Source: Mycolicibacterium grossiae | Lineage (GTDB): Bacteria > Actinomycetota > Actinomycetes > Mycobacteriales > Mycobacteriaceae | Reading direction: 5' to 3' | DNA: 64,000 bases | Assembly (NCBI RefSeq): GCF_008329645.1 | Contig: NZ_CP043474.1 | Location: 5,332,001-5,396,000 of the forward strand | Part shown: positions 1 through 8,265 of the stretch, one piece after another | Position numbering within the stretch: position 1 is the stretch's first letter | Layout of the letters: every line of letters starts with the position of its first letter | Program-made: the position numbers and the translations under genes | The notes under the pieces: generated by a model | What the model was told of the DNA's origin: nothing | The model's input: the letters and a program-made list of their open reading frames with translations, nothing else | Databases searched by the model: none

Positions 1-2
1 TC

Positions 3-284
3 CGCCGGCCGCTGGTGTACCTGTTCGACGACGCGTTCTCCGCGCTCGACGTGCGAACCGACGCCCGGGTGCGCGAGGCGCTGGCCGAGGTGTCGGCCGA
101 CGCGACGGTGCTGGTGGTCTCGCAGCGCGTCTCCACGATCAGCAGCGCCGAGAAGATCGTGGTGCTCGACGACGGCGTCGTCGTGGGCGTCGGCACGCAC
201 GCGTCGCTGCTGGCACGCTGCGAGGTGTACGCCGAGATCGTCGACTCCCAGTCCACCGGCGCCGCGGCCGGAGACGTCCGGTGA
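3..284 (+). CDS. ABC transporter ATP-binding/permease protein, C-terminal part (Rv1273c-like)
   Basis: The 5' end lies outside the window; about 94 residues of a nucleotide-binding domain remain. Visible are the Walker B/D-loop (VYLFDDAFSALD) and the H-loop region (LVVSQRVSTI). Two positions are unusual: the catalytic Glu after Walker B is Asp (DD), and the switch His is Gln (SQR instead of AHR). Both are typical of the degenerate ATPase site in heterodimeric ABC exporters. The stop overlaps the next ABC gene by 4 nt (GTGA), so the two half-transporters are probably translated together and form one heterodimer. Order and strand match M. tuberculosis Rv1273c-Rv1272c, from memory. The substrate cannot be read from this fragment; a lipid is plausible. 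Confidence 0.9.
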   Translation, partial: RRPLVYLFDDAFSALDVRTDARVREALAEVSADATVLVVSQRVSTISSAEKIVVLDDGVVVGVGTHASLLARCEVYAEIVDSQSTGAAAGDVR

Positions 285-2170
285 CACGGCCGATGCGCGC
301 GATGCAGCTCCCGCCGGAGCGCACCCGCGACTTCCGCGGCACCGCCGTCCGCCTGGTGAAACGGCTGACGCCGCAACGGGTTACGACGGCGGCGGTGTTG
401 CTGCTCGGCGTCGCGGGCATCGCGATCGGCGTGATCGGGCCCCGGGTCCTCGGCCATGCCACCGATCTGTTGTTCAACGGCGTCATCGGACGCCAATTGC
501 CGGCCGGCCTCACCAAGGAGCAGGCCGTCGAGGCGGCGCGGGCGCGCGGCGACGGCACGTTCGCCGACCTGCTATCCGGGATGGACGTGGTCCCCGGCCG
601 GGGAGTCGACGTCGACGCCGTGGGCCGCACGCTGCTGCTGGCGCTGGGTCTCTACCTGGTGGCCGCCCTGCTCGTCTGGCTGCAGGCGCGGCTGCTCAAC
701 GTCACCGTGCAACGCACCATGGTGGCGCTGCGTGCCGACGTGGAGGCCAAGGTGCACCGGCTTCCGTTGTCGTACTTCGACACCCGGCAGCGCGGCGAGG
801 TCCTCAGCCGGGTGACCAACGACGTCGACAACATCGGGTCGTCGCTGTCGATGACCATCGCCCAGCTGCTGACGTCCGTGCTGACCGTGGTGGCGGTGCT
901 GGTGATGATGCTGACCATCTCGCCGCTGCTGACCGGGATCACCGTGCTGGTGGTGCCGCTGTCGCTGTGGGCCACCCGGACCGTCGCGCGCCGCTCGCAG
1001 CGCGCCTTCGTCGCGCAGTGGCGCAACACCGGCCGGCTCAACGCCCACATCGAGGAGACCTACAGCGGGTTCACGGTGGTGAAGACCTTCGGTCACCGCG
1101 CACTGGCCGAAGAACGGTTCCGCGACCTCAACGACGACGTCTATCAGGCGAGCTTCGGCGCCCAGTTCCTGTCCGGGCTGGTGTCGCCGGTGACGACGTT
1201 CATCGGCAACGTCAGCTACGTCGCGGTCGCGGTGGTCGGCGGGCTGCAGGTGGCCGGCGGCCAGATCACGCTGGGCAGCATCCAGGCATTCATCCAGTAC
1301 GTCCGCCAGTTCAACCAGCCGCTGACGCAGGTCGCCGCGATGTACAACACGATGCAGTCCGGCATCGCCAGCGCCGAGCGCGTCTTCGACCTGCTCGACG
1401 CCGACGAGGAGCCCGCCGACCCGCCCGCGGGCGCGGTGGCCGCCGACCGCGGCCCCGGTCGCGTCGAGTTCGTCGGCGTGGGTTTCGGCTACCGCCCGGG
1501 CACGCCGGTGCTCCACGACCTGTCGCTGGTCGCGGAGCCGGGTGACACCGTCGCGATCGTTGGGCCGACCGGCGCCGGCAAGACGACGCTGGTGAACCTG
1601 CTCATGCGGTTCTACGACGTCGACGCCGGCCGCATCCTCATCGACGGCGTCGACATCACCACGATGAGCCGCCACGCACTGCGCTCCCAGATCGGCATGG
1701 TGCTGCAGGACACCTGGCTGTTCGGCGGCACGATCTACGACAACATCGCCTACGGCAGGCCGGACGCCTCCGAGGACGAGGTGCTCGCCGCGGCGCGCGC
1801 CGCGCACGTCGACCCCTTCGTCCGGACGCTGCCCGACGGCTACGCCACGGTGATCGACGACGACGGCGGCAACGTCAGCGCCGGCGAGAAGCAGCTGATC
1901 ACCATCGCCCGGGCGATCCTGGCACGCCCGCGGCTGCTGATCCTCGACGAGGCGACCAGCTCGGTGGACACCCGCACCGAGTCCCTCGTGCAGCAGGCCA
2001 CCGCGGAGCTGCGCCGCGACCGCACCAGCTTCATCATCGCCCACCGGCTCTCGACCGTGCGCGACGCCGACGCGATCCTGGTGATGGAGGCCGGCCGGAT
2101 CGTCGAACGCGGCACGCACGCCGAGCTGCTCGCCCGCCGCGGCGAGTACTGGCACATGACCCAAACCTGA
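281..2170 (+). CDS. ABC transporter permease/ATP-binding protein (Rv1272c-like)
   Basis: A full half-transporter of 629 aa: a six-helix type IV exporter domain (about residues 35-345) and a nucleotide-binding domain (about 375-620). Walker A is GPTGAGKTT (near 427), the signature is a divergent VSAGEKQ (near 531), Walker B is LLILDEATSSVD (near 552), and the H-loop is IAHRLST. This subunit keeps the catalytic Glu, so it complements the degenerate site of the upstream partner. A long insertion after the first membrane helix (about residues 65-115) holds charged residues. The GTG start overlaps the previous stop. Length is close to Rv1272c, which supports orthology. It sits in the inner membrane; the substrate is unproven. 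Confidence 0.9.
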   Translation: MTRPMRAMQLPPERTRDFRGTAVRLVKRLTPQRVTTAAVLLLGVAGIAIGVIGPRVLGHATDLLFNGVIGRQLPAGLTKEQAVEAARARGDGTFADLLSGMDVVPGRGVDVDAVGRTLLLALGLYLVAALLVWLQARLLNVTVQRTMVALRADVEAKVHRLPLSYFDTRQRGEVLSRVTNDVDNIGSSLSMTIAQLLTSVLTVVAVLVMMLTISPLLTGITVLVVPLSLWATRTVARRSQRAFVAQWRNTGRLNAHIEETYSGFTVVKTFGHRALAEERFRDLNDDVYQASFGAQFLSGLVSPVTTFIGNVSYVAVAVVGGLQVAGGQITLGSIQAFIQYVRQFNQPLTQVAAMYNTMQSGIASAERVFDLLDADEEPADPPAGAVAADRGPGRVEFVGVGFGYRPGTPVLHDLSLVAEPGDTVAIVGPTGAGKTTLVNLLMRFYDVDAGRILIDGVDITTMSRHALRSQIGMVLQDTWLFGGTIYDNIAYGRPDASEDEVLAAARAAHVDPFVRTLPDGYATVIDDDGGNVSAGEKQLITIARAILARPRLLILDEATSSVDTRTESLVQQATAELRRDRTSFIIAHRLSTVRDADAILVMEAGRIVERGTHAELLARRGEYWHMTQT

Positions 2171-2176
2171 CCCGGC

Positions 2177-2225
2177 GATTCACGAGCGCTTTCATTCGCT
2201 CACCGAACGAAACCGCTCGTGAATC
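2177..2225. repeat. Intergenic stem-within-stem inverted repeat, copy 1
   Basis: Perfect 12-bp outer arms GATTCACGAGCG (2177-2188) and CGCTCGTGAATC (2214-2225) enclose a second, imperfect stem around the core TTCGCTCACCGAA. It starts 6 nt after the stop of the ABC gene, so it may act as a transcription terminator or a 3' stabilising hairpin. The same element recurs at 4516-4568 and, more diverged, at 28416-28468. There is no T-tract. Confidence 0.8.
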
Positions 2226-2295
2226 ACGGGAACAAGCGGTGTGCTCATTGGCATTCCGCCGCTCGGGCACCGCACGCCGGGGCAGGATGGCCGCC

Positions 2296-4512
2296 ATGAG
2301 CACCGCCGAGGCCCGCGTCCGGGCGGCCGCCGAGCCCACCGGCGACGGCGCGGCCAGCACCGTCCACACGTTCTGCCGGTACTGCCTCGCGGCGTGCGGC
2401 ATCGAGGTGACGGTCGTCGGCAACCGCGTCACCAAGATCGCCGCGGACAAGCAGAACCCGCACAGCTGGCACGACTTCTGCGCGAAGGGACGCACGGCGA
2501 ACCAGCTCGTCGAGCACCCGCGACGCATCCTCGCCCCGATGCGCCGCGTCGGCGACTCCTACGTCGAGGCGACGTGGGACGAGGCGCTGACCGACATCGC
2601 GGCGCGGATGAACGCGCTGATCGACGCGGACGGGCCGGACGCGATCGGCGTGTACTACGGCAACCCGGCGGGCTTCTCGTCGTCGAACATCGTCTTCATG
2701 AACGGCTGGCTCGACGCCGTGGGCACGCGCAACCGCTACTTCGTCGGGTCGGTCGACCAGAACGCCATGCACGTGGTGTCCGAGGCGATGTACGGCTCGC
2801 AGCTGATGTCGCCGGTGTCCGACGTCGACCACTGCGACTACTTCCTGCTGGTCGGCACGAATCCCGCAGTGAGTGCCTGGAATTGGCTCGAGACCGTGCC
2901 CGGCGGGTGGCGCCGTGCGCTGGCGCGGCAGCAGGCCGGCGCGACGATCGTGGTGGTCGACCCGGTGGCCACCGAGTCGGCGCGCAAGGCCGACGTCCAC
3001 CTGGCGGTGCGACCCGGCCAGGACTGGGCGCTGCTGCTGGCGATGGTCAAGGTCGTCCTCGACGAGGGGCTGGAGCACCGCGAGGACTGCGCCGACCTCG
3101 CGACCGGCGTCGACGACCTGCGCGCGCTGGTGGCCGAGGCCGACCTCGACGACCTCGCCGGCCGCTGCGAGGTGCCGCGGGAGACCATCGAGCGGGTCGC
3201 GCGGGACTTCGCCGCGGCACGCGGCGCGATGGTGGTCACCCGCACCGGGGTCTCGCTGCACGAGGCGGGCACGGTCGCCGAGTGGCTCGGCCACGTGCTC
3301 AACGTCACCACCGGGCGGATGGACCGGCCCGGCGGTCGACGCTTCGAGCGCGGCTACGTCGACGCCTTGCGGATGTTCGAGCTGGCCAAGGTCAAGCCGC
3401 ACCGCAGCCGGCTGCGCGGCCGGGAGATGGTGGCCGGGGCGCACGCCCTCGCCGAGCTGCCCGACGAGATCACCACCCCCGGGCCCGGACAGATCCGGGC
3501 GCTGGTCATCAACAGCGGCAACCCCGTGGTGTCCGGGCCGGACGGCGCGGCGCTGGACGCCGCCCTGGCGCAGCTCGATCTGCTGGTGGTGGTGGACTTC
3601 GTGCAGCGCGAGAGCCACCGGCACGCGCACTGGCTGCTGCCCGCCGTGCACTGGCTGGAGCGCAACGACCTGCCGGCCTTCACCAGCAGCATGCACGACG
3701 AGCCGTTCATCCAGTACGGCGTCAAGGCGGTCGAGCCGCCCCCGCAGGCCCGCGAGGAATGGCGGATCTGGGTGGACCTCGCGCTCGCGATGCGCCGGCC
3801 GCTGTTCGGCGCCCGGGGCGTCAACGCGTTCGTCGCCGCGACGCGCCGGCTGGCCGCGGTCACCCGGAGGCCCGGTCTCGCGTTCACGCCGCACTGGATC
3901 GACCGGCTGCTGGTGGCGACGTCGCGCAAGGTGAACGGGCGCAGGCTGCGCTGGCGCGACGTGCTGGCGCACCCGCACGGCCTGGTTTTGGGCCCGCGCG
4001 AGTACGGCCACTTCCGCGACGCGCTGCGCACCGAGGACAAGCGGGTGCACGCCACGCCGCCCGAATTCCTCACCCGCGCACGCGAACTGCTCGCGACGCC
4101 GGCTCCGGTGGGACCGCTGGGCTATCCGTTCCAGCTCGGCAACCGCCGCCACCGGCACTCGATGAACTCCTGGCTCAACGAGCTGCCCGGGCTGCATCCG
4201 GCGGGCAAGGGCAACGAGGTGTTGATCCACCCGGACGACGCCGCGGACCTCGGCATCGGCGCCGGCGAGCGGGTGCGGGTGTCCTCGCCGGTAGCGGCGA
4301 TCGAACTCGACGCCGCGCTCACCCCGGCCGTGCGGCGGGGCCTGGTGGTCGTCGACCACGGCTGGGGGTCACGGATCTTCGACCCGCGCGGCGGCGGGGC
4401 GCCGGAGTCCTTCGGCGTCAACCGCAATCTGCTGGTCGGCGCCGACGGCATGGATCCGCTGTCGCAGACCTCGACGCTCGGCGGTGCCTGGGTCGCCGTC
4501 GAGCCGGTGTGA
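2296..4512 (+). CDS. Molybdopterin (bis-MGD) oxidoreductase, [4Fe-4S] type
   Basis: A 738-aa enzyme of the DMSO reductase superfamily (formate dehydrogenase/nitrate reductase/BisC-like). The N-terminal iron-sulfur site is complete: C27, C30, C34 (CRYCLAAC) and C62 (FCAKGR). The molybdopterin-binding body follows, and the C-terminal dinucleotide-binding domain (about 610-735) carries the HSMNSWLNELPG region. No Tat signal is visible, so it should be cytoplasmic. The ATG at 2296 has GGGGCAGG about 8 nt upstream; ATG 2287 and GTG 2239 are alternatives. It stands alone, without obvious partner subunits or cofactor genes. It is bracketed on both sides by copies of the same hairpin element, which could mean cassette-like acquisition. 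The reducible or oxidisable substrate cannot be assigned. Confidence 0.85.
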   Translation: MSTAEARVRAAAEPTGDGAASTVHTFCRYCLAACGIEVTVVGNRVTKIAADKQNPHSWHDFCAKGRTANQLVEHPRRILAPMRRVGDSYVEATWDEALTDIAARMNALIDADGPDAIGVYYGNPAGFSSSNIVFMNGWLDAVGTRNRYFVGSVDQNAMHVVSEAMYGSQLMSPVSDVDHCDYFLLVGTNPAVSAWNWLETVPGGWRRALARQQAGATIVVVDPVATESARKADVHLAVRPGQDWALLLAMVKVVLDEGLEHREDCADLATGVDDLRALVAEADLDDLAGRCEVPRETIERVARDFAAARGAMVVTRTGVSLHEAGTVAEWLGHVLNVTTGRMDRPGGRRFERGYVDALRMFELAKVKPHRSRLRGREMVAGAHALAELPDEITTPGPGQIRALVINSGNPVVSGPDGAALDAALAQLDLLVVVDFVQRESHRHAHWLLPAVHWLERNDLPAFTSSMHDEPFIQYGVKAVEPPPQAREEWRIWVDLALAMRRPLFGARGVNAFVAATRRLAAVTRRPGLAFTPHWIDRLLVATSRKVNGRRLRWRDVLAHPHGLVLGPREYGHFRDALRTEDKRVHATPPEFLTRARELLATPAPVGPLGYPFQLGNRRHRHSMNSWLNELPGLHPAGKGNEVLIHPDDAADLGIGAGERVRVSSPVAAIELDAALTPAVRRGLVVVDHGWGSRIFDPRGGGAPESFGVNRNLLVGADGMDPLSQTSTLGGAWVAVEPV

Positions 4513-4515
4513 CGA

Positions 4516-4568
4516 GCGATTCACGAGCGCTCGCGTTCGCTCACCGAACGTCAGCGCTCGTGAATCGC
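4516..4568. repeat. Intergenic stem-within-stem inverted repeat, copy 2
   Basis: Perfect 16-bp outer arms (GCGATTCACGAGCGCT at 4516-4531 and its complement at 4553-4568) surround an inner 6-bp stem CGTTCG/CGAACG with loop CTCAC. It begins 4 nt after the molybdoenzyme stop and ends 9 nt before the stop of the convergent gene at 4577, a good place for a bidirectional terminator. The sequence is nearly identical to the copy at 2177-2225. Confidence 0.85.
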
Positions 4569-4576
4569 GAGGGACC

Positions 4577-5116
4577 CTAGAGGCCGGGGCCCTCGGCCTT
4601 GAGGTCGTCGACGGCGGTCATGGCCTCGCGCAGCTTGGCGAGCCACTCGTCGGCGTGTTCGCCGACCAGGCGTACCGACCACACCAGGGCGTCGGAGCGC
4701 GAGCGCGCGACGCCGGCGTCGACGAGGGTGTCCAGGACGCGCCGCTCGGGCTGCTTGAGCCGCGTCATGACCGGAACGGCTAGGTGGGTGAACAGAATCC
4801 GCTCGGCCGTGTCGCCGGTGCCGATCTCGACGCCCCAGGCCACCTTGCGGCCGTAGCGCGCCTCGGCCTCGTCGGCGATGTGCATGCGTTCGCTGCGGGT
4901 CTCCTCGCGGAAGCGCGCGGCCCGGCCGGACGCGCGGGCCTCGCTCTCGCCGTCGGCGGCGGGCAACCGGCCAATGACCGTGATCTCCTCGCGGTCGACG
5001 ACGACGTCGGGGTCGCCGTCGAACCAGTTGTCGGGCAGCCGTCCGGCGATCCATTCGGCTGCGGTACTCGCGTCGGGGGGTGTGTTGTGCTGCCGACTGC
5101 GGTGATGTGTCCTCAT
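4577..5116 (-). CDS. Conserved hypothetical protein with ribbon-helix-helix-like C-terminus
   Basis: A 179-aa charged, soluble protein with no signal peptide. I do not recognise a named family. The C-terminal third (RVLDTLVDAGVARSRSDAL and following helices) resembles the ribbon-helix-helix type segment of actinobacterial small regulatory proteins, so DNA binding is possible but unproven. The start is supported by a hexamer AATCAT ending 6 nt before the ATG, the spacing of a leaderless mycobacterial promoter. The AT-rich upstream stretch (5117-5145) contains repeated GTAA words and stands out from the GC-rich surroundings. Transcribed alone; convergent with the molybdoenzyme gene. Confidence 0.75.
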   Translation of the reverse strand: MRTHHRSRQHNTPPDASTAAEWIAGRLPDNWFDGDPDVVVDREEITVIGRLPAADGESEARASGRAARFREETRSERMHIADEAEARYGRKVAWGVEIGTGDTAERILFTHLAVPVMTRLKQPERRVLDTLVDAGVARSRSDALVWSVRLVGEHADEWLAKLREAMTAVDDLKAEGPGL

Positions 5117-5181
5117 GCTTACATGATTACACCGTTACAGGGTCGGCAGTGCGACCTTCTCCCAGGGCGAACGGGCGCGTC

Positions 5182-5391
5182 TCAGCGCCTACGCAGGCCC
5201 GCGTACAGCGCCGCGCCGCCGCCCAGGACCGCGGCGACGAAGAGCAGCGCCGCCCATGCCGGACCGGCGAGCAGCCACACCACGCCGACGACGAGCAGCG
5301 CCGGCGTCGCCAGGAACAGCACCATCCCCGGGTGCTGCTTGAGCACGGCGACCGCGCTGCGGGCCCGGACCGGGTCGATCTCCTTGGACAT
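5182..5391 (-). CDS. Small two-helix membrane protein
   Basis: A 69-aa protein with a short charged N-terminus, two hydrophobic helices (about residues 22-40 and 44-62) and an Arg-rich end (LRRR), suggesting both termini are cytoplasmic. The family is not recognised. ATG 5391 is preferred: CACGCT lies 6 nt upstream, fitting a leaderless start. GTG 5397 would add two residues. It is close to the 4577-5116 gene on the same strand but separated by about 65 nt. Confidence 0.65.
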   Translation of the reverse strand: MSKEIDPVRARSAVAVLKQHPGMVLFLATPALLVVGVVWLLAGPAWAALLFVAAVLGGGAALYAGLRRR

Positions 5392-5503
5392 GGTCACAGC
5401 GTGCCAGGGCGCCGACTCCCGCGGCGGGGAACGACTGCGCCGCGTCGCGGTGGCCTAGGGTCGGGGGCAACCCCACCAGACGATCGAGCCCGAGGAGTCA
5501 GCG

Positions 5504-6460
5504 GTGACCGGACCAGGAGCAGGCAGTTGGCAGCCCGACCCGGAGGGTCGCTTCGACTACCGGTGGTGGGACGGCCGCAACTGGACCGACCAGGTCTCCC
5601 ACCAGGGCCGCAACGGCACCGCCCCGCTCGGTGGGGCACCGGCACCGGCCGGCGGACAGCACCAGGGCGGCCCGCAGCACGGCACGCAGGAGCACGGCCG
5701 GCACGAGCAGTACGGCGGCGCGCAGCAGCCGAGCGCGCAGGACCAGTACGGCGGCCCGCAACAGCCGAGCGCGCACCCGGCGGGCGACGGCTTCGCGGGC
5801 ATCTCCGGTGACCTCGTCGACGGCCGCTTCAGCGAGAAGGAGGCCAAGGCCGTCGCCAACCAGAACGAGAAGCTGCTGCGCGTGCGCCTCGGCGAGCCGT
5901 TCATGGCGCGGCAGGGATCGATGGTGGCCTACCAGGGCAACGTCGACTTCTCGTTCGAGGGCGGCGGCGCGGGCAAGTTCCTGAAGAAGGCGCTCACCGG
6001 CGAGGGACTCCCGCTGATGCGCTGCCAGGGCCAGGGTGACGTGTTCCTCGCCGATCAGGCGAACGACGTACACCTGCTGCACATCCAGAACTCCGGACTG
6101 TCGATCAGCGGCAAGAACGTGCTGGCGTTCTCGGCCAGCCTCGACTGGAACATCGAACGGGTGAAGGGCGGCAGCATCGCGACCGGCGGGTTGTTCAACA
6201 CCACCCTGCGCGGGTCGGGCTGGGTGGCGCTGACCACCGACGGCCCGCCGGTCGTGCTCGACGCCGGGGAGGCGCCCACCTACGCCGACACCAACGCCGT
6301 GGTCGCGTGGTCGGCGAACCTGCAGACGCAGCTCAAGACGAGCTTCAAGGCCGGCGCACTGATCGGCCGCGGGTCCGGCGAGGCACTCCAGGTGGCGTTC
6401 CACGGGCAGGGGTTCGTGATCGTCCAGCCGTCGGAGGGCGTCCAGATCCTGGTGCAGTAG
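5504..6460 (+). CDS. DUF2510-AIM24 family protein
   Basis: 318 aa. The N-terminus carries the short Trp-rich DUF2510 module (WQPDPEGRFDYRWWDGRNW, about 9-27) common in actinobacterial envelope-associated proteins. A low-complexity Gln/Gly/His linker follows (about 40-88) with a repeated QYGG-QQPSA unit. The rest (about 95-318) is an AIM24-type beta-rich domain. The biochemical function of AIM24 proteins in bacteria is unknown. A strong Shine-Dalgarno GAGGAG sits 8 nt before the GTG start. The following acyl-CoA synthetase gene begins 3 nt after the stop, so the two are probably one operon. Confidence 0.8.
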   Translation: MTGPGAGSWQPDPEGRFDYRWWDGRNWTDQVSHQGRNGTAPLGGAPAPAGGQHQGGPQHGTQEHGRHEQYGGAQQPSAQDQYGGPQQPSAHPAGDGFAGISGDLVDGRFSEKEAKAVANQNEKLLRVRLGEPFMARQGSMVAYQGNVDFSFEGGGAGKFLKKALTGEGLPLMRCQGQGDVFLADQANDVHLLHIQNSGLSISGKNVLAFSASLDWNIERVKGGSIATGGLFNTTLRGSGWVALTTDGPPVVLDAGEAPTYADTNAVVAWSANLQTQLKTSFKAGALIGRGSGEALQVAFHGQGFVIVQPSEGVQILVQ

Positions 6461-6462
6461 CG

Positions 6463-8019
6463 ATGACTGTCTGGGGCACCGAGGTCCGGCGCGACGCGTC
6501 CGGCGTCCTGGTCTACGAGCGGGGGCCGACGACGTTCGCCGAACTCGTCGACGGGACCGCGGTGTGGACCGACCGTACCTTCCTCGTGCACGGCGCGCGG
6601 CGCATCTCCTACGACGACTTCCGCGCGGCCGTGACCGCGGCCCGAACGACGTTGCGGGAGTTGGGGATCGAGCCGGGCCACCGCGTCGTGGTGTTCGGCT
6701 ACAACTCCCCCGAGTGGATCGTCGCGCTGTGGGCGACGTGGCTCTACGGCGCGGTGCCGGTACTGGCCAACCGGTGGTGGAGTCCGGCCGAGATCGACCA
6801 CGCCGTCGACGTGCTCGCGCCCGCGCACGTCCTCGCCGACGTCGACCTCGACGTCGGGGTGCCGTGCACGCCGCTGGGCGAGCTACGCGCGGCGTTCGAC
6901 GCACCGCGCGACGCCGACCCACCCGACGCTCCGACGTCCCCGGCCGACGCGGTCGCCCTGGTGCTCTTCACCTCCGGCAGCTCCGGGATGCCGAAGGCCG
7001 TCGAACTGTCGCGGCGCGCGGTGATCGCCAACCAGCACGACATTTTTGCCCGCAACGGGCGCTTCCCGCACCTGCTCGACGCCGACTCGCCGCAGGCCAC
7101 GAGCCTGGCGACGACGCCGATGTTCCACGTCGGCGGCCTGTCCAGCCTGCTGACCCACTTCCTCACCGGCGGCAAGATCGTGCTGACGCAGGGTCGCTTC
7201 GACGCCGGTCAGATCCTCGAACTCATCGAGCGGGAGCGCATCCAGATCTGGGGTGCCGTCCCGACCATGGCGGTCCGCCTGCTGGCCCACCCCGACTTCG
7301 AAGCCCGTGACCTGAGCAGTCTGAAGTCGTGGCCGCTGGGCGGCGCACCGGTGAGCATCGACCTGCTCGACCGCATCCGCGCGAAGCTGCCGAACCTGCG
7401 CCGCCGCGGGCTGAGCAACACGTGGGGGATGACCGAGGCCGGGGGTTTCCTCACCGCCGCCGACGCACGCGACCTCGCCGTACATCCGGGCACGGTCGGC
7501 CGGCCCTACCCGGTGGTGGAACTGCGCATCGCCGACCCCGATGCCGACGGCGTCGGCGAGGTCCTGGCGCGCTCCCCCACGGTGATGAACGGCTACGCCG
7601 GGATGCCCGACGACCGCACCGTCGACGCCGAGGGCTGGCTGCACTCCGGCGATCTGGGCCACCTGAACGACGACGGCTACCTCTTCATCGACGGGCGCGC
7701 CAAGGACGTCGTGATCCGCGGCGGCGAGAACATCGCCTGCCCGCACGTCGAGTCGGCCATCGCGACGCACCCCGACGTCGTGGAGGTGGCGGCGCTCGGC
7801 GTACCGCACCCCGATCTGGGCGAGGAACTGGTGGCCGTCGTGGTGCACCGCGCCGACGGCCCGGCGCCGACGCCCGACGGTTTGCGCGCGCACGTCGCGG
7901 GAACGCTCAGCTACTTCGCGGTGCCCACGCGCTGGGAGATCCGGACCGCACCGCTGCCGACCCTGGCCGGGGAGAAGGTGGACAAGCGGTCGCTGGCGAG
8001 GCTCTTCGCCGACGGCTGA
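6463..8019 (+). CDS. AMP-dependent acyl-CoA synthetase/ligase
   Basis: A 518-aa adenylate-forming enzyme that activates a carboxylic acid through an acyl-AMP to the CoA thioester. Core motifs are present: A3 phosphate loop TSGSSGMPK (near 170), A5 NTWGMTEAGG, A7 SGDLG, A8 GRAKDVVIRGGENI and the A10 lysine in GEKVDK near the C-terminus. No membrane segments. The substrate is not predictable; length and style fit the broad FadD/medium-chain group. The ATG lies 3 nt after the AIM24 gene's stop, so expression should be coupled. Confidence 0.88.
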   Translation: MTVWGTEVRRDASGVLVYERGPTTFAELVDGTAVWTDRTFLVHGARRISYDDFRAAVTAARTTLRELGIEPGHRVVVFGYNSPEWIVALWATWLYGAVPVLANRWWSPAEIDHAVDVLAPAHVLADVDLDVGVPCTPLGELRAAFDAPRDADPPDAPTSPADAVALVLFTSGSSGMPKAVELSRRAVIANQHDIFARNGRFPHLLDADSPQATSLATTPMFHVGGLSSLLTHFLTGGKIVLTQGRFDAGQILELIERERIQIWGAVPTMAVRLLAHPDFEARDLSSLKSWPLGGAPVSIDLLDRIRAKLPNLRRRGLSNTWGMTEAGGFLTAADARDLAVHPGTVGRPYPVVELRIADPDADGVGEVLARSPTVMNGYAGMPDDRTVDAEGWLHSGDLGHLNDDGYLFIDGRAKDVVIRGGENIACPHVESAIATHPDVVEVAALGVPHPDLGEELVAVVVHRADGPAPTPDGLRAHVAGTLSYFAVPTRWEIRTAPLPTLAGEKVDKRSLARLFADG

Positions 8020-8030
8020 GCAGAGCCTAT

Positions 8031-8057
8031 TACCCATACCCCCTATGGGTATACACT
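8031..8057 (+). promoter_or_regulatory. CsoR-like copper operator with leaderless promoter
   Basis: The stretch contains ATACCC-CCTAT-GGGTAT (8036-8052), a 6+5+6 perfect inverted repeat. It overlaps a second reading TACCCATA-ccccc-TATGGGTA (8031-8051). G-tract palindromes of this form are typical CsoR/RcnR-family operators. A -10 hexamer TACACT (8052-8057) starts at the palindrome's edge and ends 7 nt before the copper-chaperone ATG, so a bound repressor would cover the promoter and the mRNA would be leaderless. No csoR gene lies in the window. Confidence 0.7.
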
Positions 8058-8064
8058 CGGAGCC

Positions 8065-8265
8065 ATGAGCATGGTTCTGCACGTCACCGGGATGAGTTGC
8101 GACCACTGCGTGCGGGCGATCACCGCCGCGGTCTCCGCGCTGCCCGGCGTCACCGCCGTGGACGTCGACCTCGCCGCTGGCGCGGTACGCGTCGAGGGCA
8201 CGCCCGACGCCGCCGCCGTGACGACCGCGATCGAGGACGCCGGATACGACGTCGCCGCGGCATGA
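8065..8265 (+). CDS. Heavy-metal-associated domain protein, CopZ-like copper chaperone
   Basis: A 66-aa single HMA ferredoxin-like domain with the metal site GMSCDHC (residues 9-15; Cys12 and Cys15). Such proteins bind Cu(I) in the cytoplasm and hand it to a P1B ATPase. The ATPase follows directly with an ATGA overlap, and a CsoR-like operator sits in front, so copper is the likely ligand. The start codon is fixed by the -10 hexamer 7 nt upstream. Confidence 0.9.
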   Translation: MSMVLHVTGMSCDHCVRAITAAVSALPGVTAVDVDLAAGAVRVEGTPDAAAVTTAIEDAGYDVAAA

